Shown: positions 44,269-53,656 of the stretch, piece by piece
Layout of the letters: every line of letters starts with the position of its first letter
How positions within the stretch are numbered: the first letter of the stretch is position 1
Assembly: GCF_900109355.1 (NCBI RefSeq)
Contig: NZ_FOBF01000033.1
Coordinates: 1-64,000 of the forward strand
Origin: Nonomuraea pusilla
GTDB taxonomy: Bacteria > Actinomycetota > Actinomycetes > Streptosporangiales > Streptosporangiaceae
Length of the DNA stretch: 64,000 nt
Direction of reading: 5' to 3'
The notes under the pieces: model-generated
Seen by the model: the letters and a program-made list of their open reading frames with translations, nothing else
Told to the model about the DNA's origin: nothing
Database searches by the model: none
Made by a program: the position numbers and the translations under genes

Positions 44269-45863
44269 TTCCTCGCCCACACCTGCTCAACGAGCTCTCC
44301 GGTTCCTTCGAGCTGACGGCGGGCGCCGTCGTCTCCGGGCCCGCCGACCTGGTCGACGCCGTACGGGTCGCGCTGCCCGTGCTCGACCTGCGGCCCGGCG
44401 ACTCGGGGGAGATCGCGCTGCGTGAGGACCCCGCGCTCGACGCCGAGGGCTACCGCCTGGTCAGCGGCTCGCGGGGCGTCGAGATCGCCGCGGGCGGCCG
44501 GGCGGGCGCCTTCTACGCGGCGCAGTCGCTGCGCCAGTTACTCCCCGACGCCGCGTTCAGGACGGCCGGGCGGGCGTCCTGGCCCGTGCCCGGCGTGCGG
44601 ATCGAGGACTCCCCGGCGTTCTCCTGGCGAGGCCTGCACCTCGACGTGGCCAGGCACTTCTTCCCCAAGCGGGAGATCCTGCGGCTGATCGACCTCATGG
44701 CCGCCCACAAGCTGAACCGGCTGCACCTGCACCTGGCCGACGACCAGGGCTGGCGGGTGGAGAGCCGCGCCTACCCCCTGCTGCACGAGGTCTCCTCGCA
44801 CCGGCCGCGCACCGCCACGCACTACTACCGCGAGCCCGAGACCTACGACGACATCCCGCACGGCGGCTACTACACCCTGGACGACCTCGCCGAGATCGGC
44901 GCGTACGCGCGGGCCCGCGCGGTCACCGTCGTGCCCGAGATCGACGTCCCCGGCCACGCCTCGGCGATCCTGGCCGCGTACCCGATGCTGGGGGCCACCG
45001 GGGAGCCGTACGAGGTGCTCGACCGGTGGGGCATCTCCCCCGCGATCCTGTCGCCGCTGCCGCCGACCGTCGAGTTCCTCACCGCGATCTTCGACGAGCT
45101 GATCGGCGCGCTGGGCGACACCCCGTACGTCCACATCGGGGGCGACGAGGTCGTGCTCGACCACTGGACGTCCTCGCCCGAGATCTCCGCCTACCGCGAC
45201 TCGCTCGGCCTGGCGACGTCCAACGAGCTCCAGGCGTGGTTCCTGCGCCGCCTGGCCGACGTGCTGGCCGAGCGCGGCACGCGGGCCGTGGTGTGGGACG
45301 AGGCGTTCGTCAGCGGCGGGCTGCGGCTCGACACCCTCGTCATGCCGTGGCGCGGCATGAACGTCGGCAGGCGGGCCGCCGCGGCCGGGCACGAGGTGAT
45401 CGCCACGCCGGTGTTCCCGCTGTACTTCGACTACGCCGAGTCCGCCTCGGCCGACGAGCCGATGGCGATCGGCGACACGATCACCGTGGCGGACGTCGCC
45501 GCGTTCCGTCCCGCGCCCGAGGAGTGGGCGGAGGAGGAGCGGGCCCGCGTCGTCGGCGCGCAGGCGCAGCTGTGGACGGAGCGGGTGGCCGACGCCCGCA
45601 CGCTCGACTACCGGATGTGGCCGCGAGCCTGCGCGCTGGCCGAGGTGACCTGGTCGGGCGCGGCGGGGCCCGACTTCACGGCCCGGCTGGAGCGCCACCT
45701 CGGGCGGCTCGACGCGCTGGGCGTGGAGTACCGGCCCCTGGCCGGCCCGCACCCGTGGCAGCGCCGCCGCCCGCACCGCCCGAGCGTGGTGGACGTGGAG
45801 CAGGTGATGGCCCGCATCGACGCGATGACGCACGACGCGGAGTCGACCCGTCCCAGCCTCTGA
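44265..45863 (+). CDS. Beta-N-acetylhexosaminidase (GH20)
   Basis: A 532-residue GH20 enzyme: an N-terminal GH20b domain (to about 120) and a TIM barrel starting at FSWRGLHLDVARHFF. The catalytic Asp294-Glu295 pair is in HIGGDEV. It removes terminal GlcNAc using substrate-assisted catalysis. There is no signal peptide, so it is probably cytosolic and acts on imported muropeptide or chitin sugars. Coupling to the amidase gene supports a wall-recycling role. Confidence 0.92.
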   Translation: MIPRPHLLNELSGSFELTAGAVVSGPADLVDAVRVALPVLDLRPGDSGEIALREDPALDAEGYRLVSGSRGVEIAAGGRAGAFYAAQSLRQLLPDAAFRTAGRASWPVPGVRIEDSPAFSWRGLHLDVARHFFPKREILRLIDLMAAHKLNRLHLHLADDQGWRVESRAYPLLHEVSSHRPRTATHYYREPETYDDIPHGGYYTLDDLAEIGAYARARAVTVVPEIDVPGHASAILAAYPMLGATGEPYEVLDRWGISPAILSPLPPTVEFLTAIFDELIGALGDTPYVHIGGDEVVLDHWTSSPEISAYRDSLGLATSNELQAWFLRRLADVLAERGTRAVVWDEAFVSGGLRLDTLVMPWRGMNVGRRAAAAGHEVIATPVFPLYFDYAESASADEPMAIGDTITVADVAAFRPAPEEWAEEERARVVGAQAQLWTERVADARTLDYRMWPRACALAEVTWSGAAGPDFTARLERHLGRLDALGVEYRPLAGPHPWQRRRPHRPSVVDVEQVMARIDAMTHDAESTRPSL

Positions 45864-45886
45864 CCCCACGGCGGGAGCGCGCGGGG

Positions 45887-45909
45887 CCTGACCGCCCTGC
45901 GCGGGGCGG

Positions 45910-45914
<5 letters not shown>
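45887..45914. terminator. Bidirectional terminator between the GH20 gene and pyrD
   Basis: An 11-bp perfect stem CCTGACCGCCC/GGGCGGTCAGG (45887-45897 with 45904-45914) with a 6-nt loop covers the pyrD stop codon and lies 23 bp after the GH20 stop. Confidence 0.7.
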
Positions 45915-46965
<1,051 letters not shown>

Positions 46966-46968
46966 GGG

Positions 46969-47628
46969 TCAGGCTACCAACCCGGCCTCGTGGGCGATGA
47001 TCGCGGCCTGTACGCGGTTGCGCACGTCGAGCCTGGTGAGGATGGCGCTCACGTACGCCTTGACCGTGCCCTCGACGATGTGCAGCTCGCGGGCGATCTC
47101 GGCGTTGGACAGGCCGGCGCCGACGAGCGCCAGCACCTCGCGCTCCCGCTCGGTCAGCGTCTCGACGCGGTCGCGCGCCTTGGCGCCCCTGGCCATCCTG
47201 GACGCGCCGAGGTGCGCGATGACCCGCTTGGCGACCTCGGGCGACAGGTACGCCGCCCCGCCCGCCACGGCGTGGATCCCGGCGATCAGCTCGCGCGGGT
47301 CGCCCGACTTGAGGAGGAATCCGCTGGCGCCCACCTCCAGCGCCTTGGCGATGTAGTCGTCCTCGCCGAACGTGGTGAGCATCACGACGCCGGTGGCGGG
47401 GGCGGCGCGGCGCAGCTCGGCGGCGGCGGCGAGGCCGTCGAGCCTGGGCATCCTGATGTCCAGGAGGGCGACGTCGGGGCGGTGGGCGATGGCCAGCTCG
47501 ACGGCCTGCCTGCCGTCGCCCGCCTCCGCCACGACCTCCAGCTCGGGGTCGGAGGCGAGGATCGCGCGGACGCCCGCGCGCATCATGGCTTCGTCGTCGG
47601 CCAGGAGTATGCGGATCACGCCTTCCAT
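46969..47628 (-). CDS. Orphan NarL/FixJ-type response regulator
   Basis: A 219-residue response regulator. The receiver has DDE at 11-13, phospho-acceptor Asp57 (LLDIRMP), TTF and the LKS lysine. The C-terminal LuxR HTH is LTEREREVLALVGAGLSNAEIARELHI. No histidine kinase gene is adjacent. It is followed 3 nt later by pyrD. ATG 47628 is chosen; the -10 TATAGG (47643-47638) lies 9 nt upstream and shares bases with the divergent promoter. Confidence 0.9.
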   Translation of the reverse strand: MEGVIRILLADDEAMMRAGVRAILASDPELEVVAEAGDGRQAVELAIAHRPDVALLDIRMPRLDGLAAAAELRRAAPATGVVMLTTFGEDDYIAKALEVGASGFLLKSGDPRELIAGIHAVAGGAAYLSPEVAKRVIAHLGASRMARGAKARDRVETLTEREREVLALVGAGLSNAEIARELHIVEGTVKAYVSAILTRLDVRNRVQAAIIAHEAGLVA

Positions 47629-47637
47629 GGTGACGGA

Positions 47638-47645
47638 CCTATAGT
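47638..47645. promoter_or_regulatory. Overlapping divergent -10 elements
   Basis: The plus strand TATAGT (47640-47645) lies 6 nt before ATG 47652, and the minus strand TATAGG (47643-47638) lies 9 nt before ATG 47628. The two boxes share 47640-47643 (TATA). Only one polymerase could open this site at a time, so the two genes should compete. Confidence 0.7.
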
Positions 47646-47651
47646 CCTCGC

Positions 47652-48026
47652 ATGGCACAGGTGAAGGTCTACGGCCGGCGGGACGTGTGGGCGGGCAGGC
47701 AGCGGGAGGTCTCCGATCTCCTGCAGGCGTGCCTGGTGAGCGCGTGGGGGCTGCCCGAGGACAAGCGGTTCCACCGGTTCCTCCTGCTGGACGCCGAGGA
47801 CTTCGTCTGCCCGCAGCGCGGCGAGAACTACCTCGTCATCGAGGTCGTCTGCTTCACCGGGCGCACCGACGACGCCAAGCGCGCCCTCATCCGGGAGATC
47901 TACGAGAAGTCGGGATACGACCCGGAAGATGTGGAAATTGTGATCATCGAGATGCCCAAGGTCAACTGGGGTATTCGCGGGGTTCCGGCCGAAGAGCTGG
48001 CCCTGGGGTACAAGGTGGAGGTCTAG
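47652..48026 (+). CDS. Tautomerase-like protein lacking the N-terminal proline
   Basis: A 124-residue protein of the Tautomerase_2 group (KVYGRRDVWAGRQREVSDLL, FLLLDAEDFVCP, NWGIRGVPAEELALGYKVEV). Active tautomerases use the amino-terminal proline after Met removal; here residue 2 is Ala, so the usual activity may be lost or changed. ATG 47652 follows TATAGT by 6 nt (leaderless). It is followed 38 bp later by the lipoamide dehydrogenase gene, which has its own promoter. Confidence 0.8.
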   Translation: MAQVKVYGRRDVWAGRQREVSDLLQACLVSAWGLPEDKRFHRFLLLDAEDFVCPQRGENYLVIEVVCFTGRTDDAKRALIREIYEKSGYDPEDVEIVIIEMPKVNWGIRGVPAEELALGYKVEV

Positions 48027-48064
48027 CGTCAGAGCGCTCTCCCGGCAGCGGTATGGTCCGACTC

Positions 48065-49444
48065 ATGAGCACTCACTACGACGTCGTCGTTCTCGGCGCG
48101 GGTCCGGGGGGATACACGGCCGCCGTCCGCGCCGCCCAGCTCGGGCTGCGTACCGCGGTCATCGAGGAGAAATACTGGGGTGGCGTCTGCCTGAACGTGG
48201 GCTGCATCCCGTCCAAGGCGCTGCTGCGCAACGCCGAGCTCGCCCACATCTTCCACCACGAGGCCAAGACCTTCGGCATCAGCGGTGAGGTCAGCTTCGA
48301 CTACGGCGCCGCCTTCCAGCGCAGCCGCAAGGTGGCCGACGGCCGGGTCAAGGGCGTTCACTACCTGATGAAGAAGAACGCCATCACCGAGTTCGACGGG
48401 CGCGGCACGTTCCTGGACGCCAACACGATCCAGGTGAACGGCGAGACGATCACCTTCTCCAACTGCATCATCGCCACCGGGGCCACCACCAGGCTGATCC
48501 CCGGCACGTCGCTGTCCGAGCGGGTGGTGACGTACGAAGAGCAGATCATGTCCGACAGGCTGCCGTCCAGCATCATCATCGCGGGCGCCGGCGCCATCGG
48601 CGTGGAGTTCGCGTACGTGCTGCACAACTACGGCGTCAAGGTGACCATCGTCGAGTTCCTCGACAGGATCGTGCCGCTGGAGGACGAAGAGGTCTCCGCC
48701 GAGCTGGCCAAGCGCTACAAGCGCCTCGGCATCGAGGTGATGACCTCCACCCGCGTCGACGCCATCGACGACAACGGCGCCTCCGTCAAGGTCACGGTGA
48801 CCCGCGACGGCCAGACGCAGGTGCTCGAGGCCGACAAGGTCATGCAGGCCATCGGCTTCCAGCCGCGCGTCGAGGGCTACGGCCTGGACAAGACCGGGGT
48901 CGCGCTGACCGAGCGCGGCGCCATCGCCGTCGACGGCCGCTGCCGCACGAACGTCCCGCACATCTACGCCATCGGCGACGTCACGGCCAAGCTCATGCTG
49001 GCGCACGCGGCGGAGTCGATGGGCATCGTCGCGGCCGAGACCATCGGCGACGCCGAGACGATGGAGCTCGACTACGTGATGATCCCGCGGGCCACGTACT
49101 GCCAGCCGCAGGTGGCGAGCTTCGGCTACACCGAGGCGCAGGCCCGCGACCTGGGCTACGACGTGAAGGTGGCGAAGTTCCCGTTCACGGCGAACGGCAA
49201 GGCGCACGGCCTGGGCGACAGCAACGGCTTCGTGAAGATCATCAGTGACGACACGCACGGCGAGCTGCTGGGCGCGCACCTGATCGGCCCGGAGGTCACC
49301 GAGCTGCTGCCCGAGCTGACCCTGGCCCAGCAGTGGGACCTGACCGTGCACGAGGTGGCGCGCAACGTGCACGCCCACCCGACGCTCGGTGAGGCGGTCA
49401 AGGAGGCCGTCCACGGCCTCGCCGGTCACATGATCAACATGTGA
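48065..49444 (+). CDS. lpdA: Dihydrolipoyl dehydrogenase (E3)
   Basis: A 459-residue FAD-disulfide oxidoreductase that reoxidises the E2 lipoyl groups with NAD. The FAD motif is VLGAGPGGYTAA; the redox cysteines are Cys42 and Cys47 (GGVCLNVGC); the NAD motif is IAGAGAIGVEFA; the C-terminal His438-Glu443 pair is in AHPTLGEA. It may serve the E1/E2 complex encoded at 16760-20325. ATG 48065 is 7 nt after TATGGT (48052-48057), so it is probably leaderless. Confidence 0.94.
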   Translation: MSTHYDVVVLGAGPGGYTAAVRAAQLGLRTAVIEEKYWGGVCLNVGCIPSKALLRNAELAHIFHHEAKTFGISGEVSFDYGAAFQRSRKVADGRVKGVHYLMKKNAITEFDGRGTFLDANTIQVNGETITFSNCIIATGATTRLIPGTSLSERVVTYEEQIMSDRLPSSIIIAGAGAIGVEFAYVLHNYGVKVTIVEFLDRIVPLEDEEVSAELAKRYKRLGIEVMTSTRVDAIDDNGASVKVTVTRDGQTQVLEADKVMQAIGFQPRVEGYGLDKTGVALTERGAIAVDGRCRTNVPHIYAIGDVTAKLMLAHAAESMGIVAAETIGDAETMELDYVMIPRATYCQPQVASFGYTEAQARDLGYDVKVAKFPFTANGKAHGLGDSNGFVKIISDDTHGELLGAHLIGPEVTELLPELTLAQQWDLTVHEVARNVHAHPTLGEAVKEAVHGLAGHMINM

Positions 49445-49459
49445 GCGTCCCGGTGATGC

Positions 49460-49486
49460 GATCGGTACGGCCCCGCCGTACCGATC
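49460..49486. terminator. Bidirectional terminator after lpdA
   Basis: An 11-bp perfect stem GATCGGTACGG/CCGTACCGATC (49460-49470 with 49476-49486) with loop CCCCG lies 15 bp after the lpdA stop and reaches into the stop codon of the convergent DUF1772 gene. Confidence 0.75.
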
Positions 49487-49958
49487 ACCCCGGCAGGCAC
49501 AGGGCCGCTCCGGCGAGCGCGAGGGCGGCCGTCGACACCCAGGTCCGCAGGTGGTTCCAGCGGGTCCAGCGGGGCGAGTAGCCGCTCCAGGCCAGCGTTC
49601 CCGCCTCCAGCGCGTTGTTCATCGGGACGTTCACGGCGGCGGTGACGGCGAAGCAGCCGACGGCGTAGGCGAGCGCGGCGGCGAGGAGCAGCACCCCGGC
49701 CCCCGTCCGGCCGTCCAGCAGCATGAGCACGCCCGCGGCGAGCGACGCCACCGGCGAGAGCGTGAACGCCGCCAGGAACGCCGGGTTGAGGATCTTCCTG
49801 TTGGCACTGCGCATGGCGTCCGCCGCCCGCTCCTCGTCGATCGCGTCCAGGCCGGGCATCACCGACACCGAGAACGCGAAGAACACGCCTGCCATCACGC
49901 CGTTCAGCACGACGGCGAGGACCGCCACGACGGCTGCGAGAACGTCCATGGCCCCCAT
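49485..49958 (-). CDS. DUF1772 (anthrone oxygenase-like) membrane protein
   Basis: A 157-residue protein with four membrane segments and the DUF1772 features FFAFSVSVMPGL and NVPMNNAL, with a WSGYSPRWTRWNHLRTW stretch before the last helix. Relatives include anthrone oxygenases of polyketide pathways, but most members are of unknown function. ATG 49958 follows GGTGGGGGA; ATG 49949 is an alternative. Confidence 0.82.
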   Translation of the reverse strand: MGAMDVLAAVVAVLAVVLNGVMAGVFFAFSVSVMPGLDAIDEERAADAMRSANRKILNPAFLAAFTLSPVASLAAGVLMLLDGRTGAGVLLLAAALAYAVGCFAVTAAVNVPMNNALEAGTLAWSGYSPRWTRWNHLRTWVSTAALALAGAALCLPG

Positions 49959-50061
49959 GATCCCCCACCTGACGGATTTCTCGGCTTCGCGGTAACAACG
50001 GGCGGGCTCGTACCACTTCCTGGTGACAGAAGCACGACACCCGGGACGAGGGGGCGAGGCG

Positions 50062-50652
50062 GTGACGGATGATTCTCACCGGTTCACCAGCATGTACGAC
50101 GAATGTCGGCAACGCGTCTGGGCCTACGTGGTCAGCCGCGCGGGCAGACAGGTGGCGGACGAGGTGGTGAGCGAGACGTTCGCGATCGCCTGGCGGCGGC
50201 TCGACGACGTCCCCAGCCCCGCCCTGCCGTGGCTGCTCGGCGTCGCGCGCAACGTCCTGCGCGACACCATCAGGGCCGAGGCCAGGCGCGACGCGCTCGC
50301 CGCCGAGCTGCGCTCCTGGACCGAGGGCGACGTCGCCGACGAGGTGGCCGAGCGGATGGGCGTCCTGCGGGCGCTGGCCTCCCTGCCCGACGACGACAGG
50401 GAGATCCTCGTCCTCGTCGCCTGGCAGGGCCTGTCGCCGCGCGACGCCGCCCGCGTCGTCGGCTGCTCCGCCACCGCCTTCCGCGTCCGCCTGCACCGCG
50501 CGCGCAAACGGCTCAAGCAGGCCATGCAGGCCGCGGAGCCCGGCCAGGAGCGGCACGGGCAGGAGCGGCACGGGCAGGAGCCGCGCGGCGGGGAGCCGCA
50601 GGGTCAGGAGTCGCGTCCGCGGGTGCGCAACCTCAGCGAGGAGTGGTCATGA
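50062..50652 (+). CDS. ECF-type RNA polymerase sigma factor
   Basis: A 196-residue group IV sigma factor. Region 2 covers about 8-75 (YVVSRAG, ADEVVSETFAIAWRRLDDVP, WLLGVARNVLRD); region 4 covers about 105-160 (LPDDDREILVLVAWQGLSPRDAA and an HTH ending FRVRLHRARKRL). A Gln/Arg/Gly-rich tail repeats GQERH. GTG 50062 follows AGGGGG by 7 nt; GTG 50023 is possible. The stop overlaps the next gene, which encodes a membrane protein of the type usually paired with such sigma factors. Confidence 0.9.
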   Translation: MTDDSHRFTSMYDECRQRVWAYVVSRAGRQVADEVVSETFAIAWRRLDDVPSPALPWLLGVARNVLRDTIRAEARRDALAAELRSWTEGDVADEVAERMGVLRALASLPDDDREILVLVAWQGLSPRDAARVVGCSATAFRVRLHRARKRLKQAMQAAEPGQERHGQERHGQEPRGGEPQGQESRPRVRNLSEEWS

Positions 50653-51788
50653 ACCCCATCGACGAGCTGCGGGCCGCCAGGCCCGCCCACCTGGGCGACA
50701 CGCCCGTGGACGAGCGTACGAGGGCCGCCGAGCTGGCGTACGCGATGGCGCGGCCGCGGGAGCGGCGCAGGCGCGCCGTCGCGCGGCCGGTCTGGGGGCT
50801 CGGGCTGGCAGGGGCCGCGGCGGCGCTCACCGCGGCGGCCGTGGTCGTGGTGAACGGCACCGGCGGCGGTGGCGCGCCGCCCACGTCGGCCGCCGCCCCG
50901 CCCGCCTCCAGCGCGCCTCACAAGGTACGGCTCCCGGCGCGCGCCATCCTGCTGGCCGCCGCGGAGAAGGCCGCCGACCAGCCGGAGGCCACCGCCGCGT
51001 ACTGGCACACCGTGTCCGTCAGCAGGAGCGTCTACACCGTCGAGGACGGCGGCTACCAGGTGGTGGACCGCCAGCGGAGCGAGATGTGGACGCCCAGGGC
51101 GATCGGCGGCGAGCAGTGGGGCCGCGACCAGAACCTCGGCGCCGTCCCCGCCACCGACGAGGACCGCGCGGCCTGGGAGCGGGCCGGGTCGCCGTCCCGG
51201 CTCACCGTCCAGGTGCCCGGCAAGAAGCTGGAGCCGATGACGCTGTCCACCTCACCGGGGAAGCCGAGCACCCGGCACACGCCGCTGGTCGACGGCGACA
51301 AGGTGTTCTGGCTCGGCCGCAACGTGACGATGAAGGACCTGCGGGAGCTGCCGTCCGACCCGGACCGGCTCAAGGCCTGGCTGCTGCGCTCGTACGGGGG
51401 CCACAGCACCGAGTCCGACGAGCCGATGTCGTCCGACACGTGGCTGTTCCAGGTGAGCGTGGGGCTCATCTCCGACATGCCGGTCACGCCCGAGGTGCGG
51501 GGGGCCGCGTTCCGCATGCTGGCCGCGCTCGACGGCGTGGACGTCACCGAGGACGTCACCGACGCCGAGGGCCGCTCCGGCACCGCGGTCGCGCTGAAGG
51601 AGCCCTTCCGGGTCAACGGCGGGGCCGTGCTGCGGAGCCGGCTCATCTTCGACGCGGCGACCGGGCGGGCGCTCGCCACCGAGACCGTCGTCGTCGAGCC
51701 CGGCGGGCTCCAGGCGGACCTGCGTCCCGGCGCGGTGTGGAACTCCACGACCGTGCTGGAGTCCGGCTGGACCGACACCAGGGGCTGA
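50649..51788 (+). CDS. Sigma-associated membrane protein (CU044_5270 type)
   Basis: A 379-residue protein with a short basic cytosolic N-terminus (IDELRAARPAHLGD, RPRERRRRA), one membrane helix at about 47-70 and a large external domain. It fits the CU044_5270 family, encoded directly after ECF sigma genes across actinobacteria, and probably acts as anti-sigma factor or cell-surface sensor. This is family context, not proof. ATG overlaps the sigma stop (ATGA). Confidence 0.82.
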   Translation: MNPIDELRAARPAHLGDTPVDERTRAAELAYAMARPRERRRRAVARPVWGLGLAGAAAALTAAAVVVVNGTGGGGAPPTSAAAPPASSAPHKVRLPARAILLAAAEKAADQPEATAAYWHTVSVSRSVYTVEDGGYQVVDRQRSEMWTPRAIGGEQWGRDQNLGAVPATDEDRAAWERAGSPSRLTVQVPGKKLEPMTLSTSPGKPSTRHTPLVDGDKVFWLGRNVTMKDLRELPSDPDRLKAWLLRSYGGHSTESDEPMSSDTWLFQVSVGLISDMPVTPEVRGAAFRMLAALDGVDVTEDVTDAEGRSGTAVALKEPFRVNGGAVLRSRLIFDAATGRALATETVVVEPGGLQADLRPGAVWNSTTVLESGWTDTRG

Positions 51789-52000
51789 CCGTCCGTCGGC
51801 GCCGAGTCCGATGCGCGCACGCTGATCGAGGAGCGGGGCACCGCGGACCCCGCGCTGTCCGCGCTCCTCGACGCCGCCTTCCAGAAGCCGGTCACCAGGC
51901 ACGGCCCGGAAGGCCGGTCGCCGAAGGACTCCCGGATGGCCGCGCCGGGGCGGGAGGCTCCGCTACGCTCGCCCACCTGGCGTACCGAGGGGGAGGCGGC
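51789..52000 (+). pseudogene. Possible gene remnant between the anti-sigma and kinase-like genes
   Basis: Directly after the stop at 51786-51788, the same frame stays open for about 200 bp with coding-like third-position GC and reads SVGAESDARTLIEERG, later ALSALLDAAFQKPV. There is no start codon or ribosome-binding site at its head, so it looks like the tail of a lost gene. The last part (51964-51996) holds TACGCT and GGGGGAGG for the next gene. The family is not recognised. Confidence 0.3.
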
Positions 52001-52846
52001 GTGGCTGGACGGTGGAGCACCCATGACATCGAGCTGGGCGACGGCGTCGTCGTCAAGCGGTTCCGGGCGCACGGCCGCGACGAGCACCGCCGCGAGTGGC
52101 GGGCGCTGACCCTGCTGGCCGAGCACGCGCCCGGCCTCGCTCCCGCGCCGGTCCGGGCCGACCTCGACGCCGACCCGCCCGTGATCGTGATGTCGCGCCT
52201 GCCCGGCGAGCCGCTGCGCGGCGCCCGCGTGACGTCCGCGCAGGTGACGGCGCTGGCCGCCGCCGTCACGTCCATGCACGCCGCCGTGCCGCCCGCGCGG
52301 GTCGCCGAGCTGCCGGAGGCCCCGTGGACGGCGGGCAGGGCGGTCGCGCTGCTGGAGTCCTACTACCGCGAGGGCTCCTGGCGGAGTCTCGGCGGGCCGG
52401 CCCGGGAGGCGTTCGAGCACGGCGAGCGCTGGCTCGGCAGCTCGCCGCTCACGGGCCCGGGACAGCGCGGCGTCACGCCCGTCTTCGGCCCTGTCGACGG
52501 CAACCTCGCCAACTTCCTCTGGGACGGCTCCCGGGTGCGCCTCGTCGACTTCGAGGACTCGGGACGTACCGACCGCGTCTTCGACCTGGCGACGATCGTC
52601 GAGCACGTGTCCGCCTGGGTGGACTCGACGTTCGACGCCGCGCTGTTCCTCGGAGCGTGCGGGCTGGACGCCGAGGAGGCCGGGCGGCTGCGTGCCTGCC
52701 GGCTGGTCGCGGCGCTCGTGTGGCTGATGATGCTCACCCGCGAGGACCCGGCCCATCCGCGCAACCCGCCAGGCACCCTGGAACGCCAGGCGCTCCGGTG
52801 CCTGGCGCTGCTGGAGGGCGACCAGGCGGAAACCCGCGTGTCCTGA
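52001..52846 (+). CDS. Aminoglycoside phosphotransferase-like kinase
   Basis: A 281-residue APH/choline-kinase-fold protein. VVVKRF holds the ATP lysine, PVDGNLANFLW replaces the usual HGDxxxxN catalytic loop (His changed to Val) and LVDFEDSGRTDRVFDLA is the metal-binding DFE segment. The Asp and Asn of the catalytic loop remain. Substrate unknown; resistance should not be assumed. GTG 52001 follows GGGGGAGG. Confidence 0.8.
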   Translation: MAGRWSTHDIELGDGVVVKRFRAHGRDEHRREWRALTLLAEHAPGLAPAPVRADLDADPPVIVMSRLPGEPLRGARVTSAQVTALAAAVTSMHAAVPPARVAELPEAPWTAGRAVALLESYYREGSWRSLGGPAREAFEHGERWLGSSPLTGPGQRGVTPVFGPVDGNLANFLWDGSRVRLVDFEDSGRTDRVFDLATIVEHVSAWVDSTFDAALFLGACGLDAEEAGRLRACRLVAALVWLMMLTREDPAHPRNPPGTLERQALRCLALLEGDQAETRVS

Positions 52847-52909
52847 GGGACGCGCGTCGCATAATGAGGCGGGTCTCTCCTGACCGTGGACCTGACCGAG
52901 AGGTGACGC

Positions 52910-53641
52910 GTGGAACGCAGGCATTTCCTCGCCCTGACCGGCGCCGCCGGCCTGGCCACCCTGGGGGGCCTCGCCGCGCCCGCGCAGGCGGCCGGCTACC
53001 GCTTCTTCAACCGCCGCATCCCGGACGAGGCGCACAAGAAGATCGGTGAGCTGGCGCCGTCCGGCATCACGTCGTTCTCGTTCACGCCGTCCAACGGCTG
53101 GGTGGTCGTCGCCCAGAACGGCCGGTACTTCGCGCGCGGCATCCCCGACGAGTGCTTCGCCAAGCTCGGCCAGATGATCCGCTCCGGCATGCGCATCCAC
53201 TGCGTCGCCTTCGCCCCCGAGGGCGGCAACCGCTGGGTGATCACGGCTGACCGGAGCTTCTTCGCCCGCAACATCCCGGACGAGTGCTACAAGCGCATCG
53301 GCGGGTACTACGCCGCGGACCAGCCGGTCGTCCATGTGGCGTTCCCCCCGGCGGGAGGCGACCGCTGGGTCGTCGTCGGCACCGACGGCTTCTTCGCCCG
53401 GGGCGTCGACGACGCGTGCTACCAGAAGATGCGCGAGCTGTCGCGCGGCCGGCGCGTCACCCGGGTCGCGTTCCCGTACACGGGCGGCTGGACGGTGGTC
53501 GCCCAGGACGCGTTCCACGCGCGCGGCATCGACGACGAGTGCTTCCAGCAGATGAAGACGTTCCAGGCGGGCGGGTGGCCGCTGCACGACGTGGCGTTCT
53601 CGCCGGTGAACAACGGCTGGTCACTGTCCTCGCGCGGCTGA
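52910..53641 (+). CDS. Exported protein with five ~42-residue repeats
   Basis: A 243-residue protein. Residues 1-28 form a signal with a twin-arginine-like ERRHFLALTG and an APAQA/AG cleavage site. The rest is five repeats starting near residues 31, 72, 116, 160 and 201, each with an F-x-A-R-x-I-P-D-E-C-like head, about 12 residues, then a V-x-F-x-P strand and a G-W-x-V-V strand. The regular beta pattern suggests a five-bladed or solenoid structure. Single cysteines recur in repeats 2-5. I recognise no family. GTG 52910 follows GAGAGG. Confidence 0.75.
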   Translation: MERRHFLALTGAAGLATLGGLAAPAQAAGYRFFNRRIPDEAHKKIGELAPSGITSFSFTPSNGWVVVAQNGRYFARGIPDECFAKLGQMIRSGMRIHCVAFAPEGGNRWVITADRSFFARNIPDECYKRIGGYYAADQPVVHVAFPPAGGDRWVVVGTDGFFARGVDDACYQKMRELSRGRRVTRVAFPYTGGWTVVAQDAFHARGIDDECFQQMKTFQAGGWPLHDVAFSPVNNGWSLSSRG

Positions 53642-53656
53642 CCCCGGCGGGGCGGC

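Noticed and set aside
49991..50014. Possible ECF-type autoregulated promoter (GGTAAC...CGTACC)
   Set aside because: The spacing between the two elements is about 12 nt, too short for an ECF promoter.
52001..52846. Aminoglycoside resistance gene
   Set aside because: The kinase-like protein lacks the His of the usual HGD loop and has no close match to a known resistance enzyme in memory; only the fold is supported.
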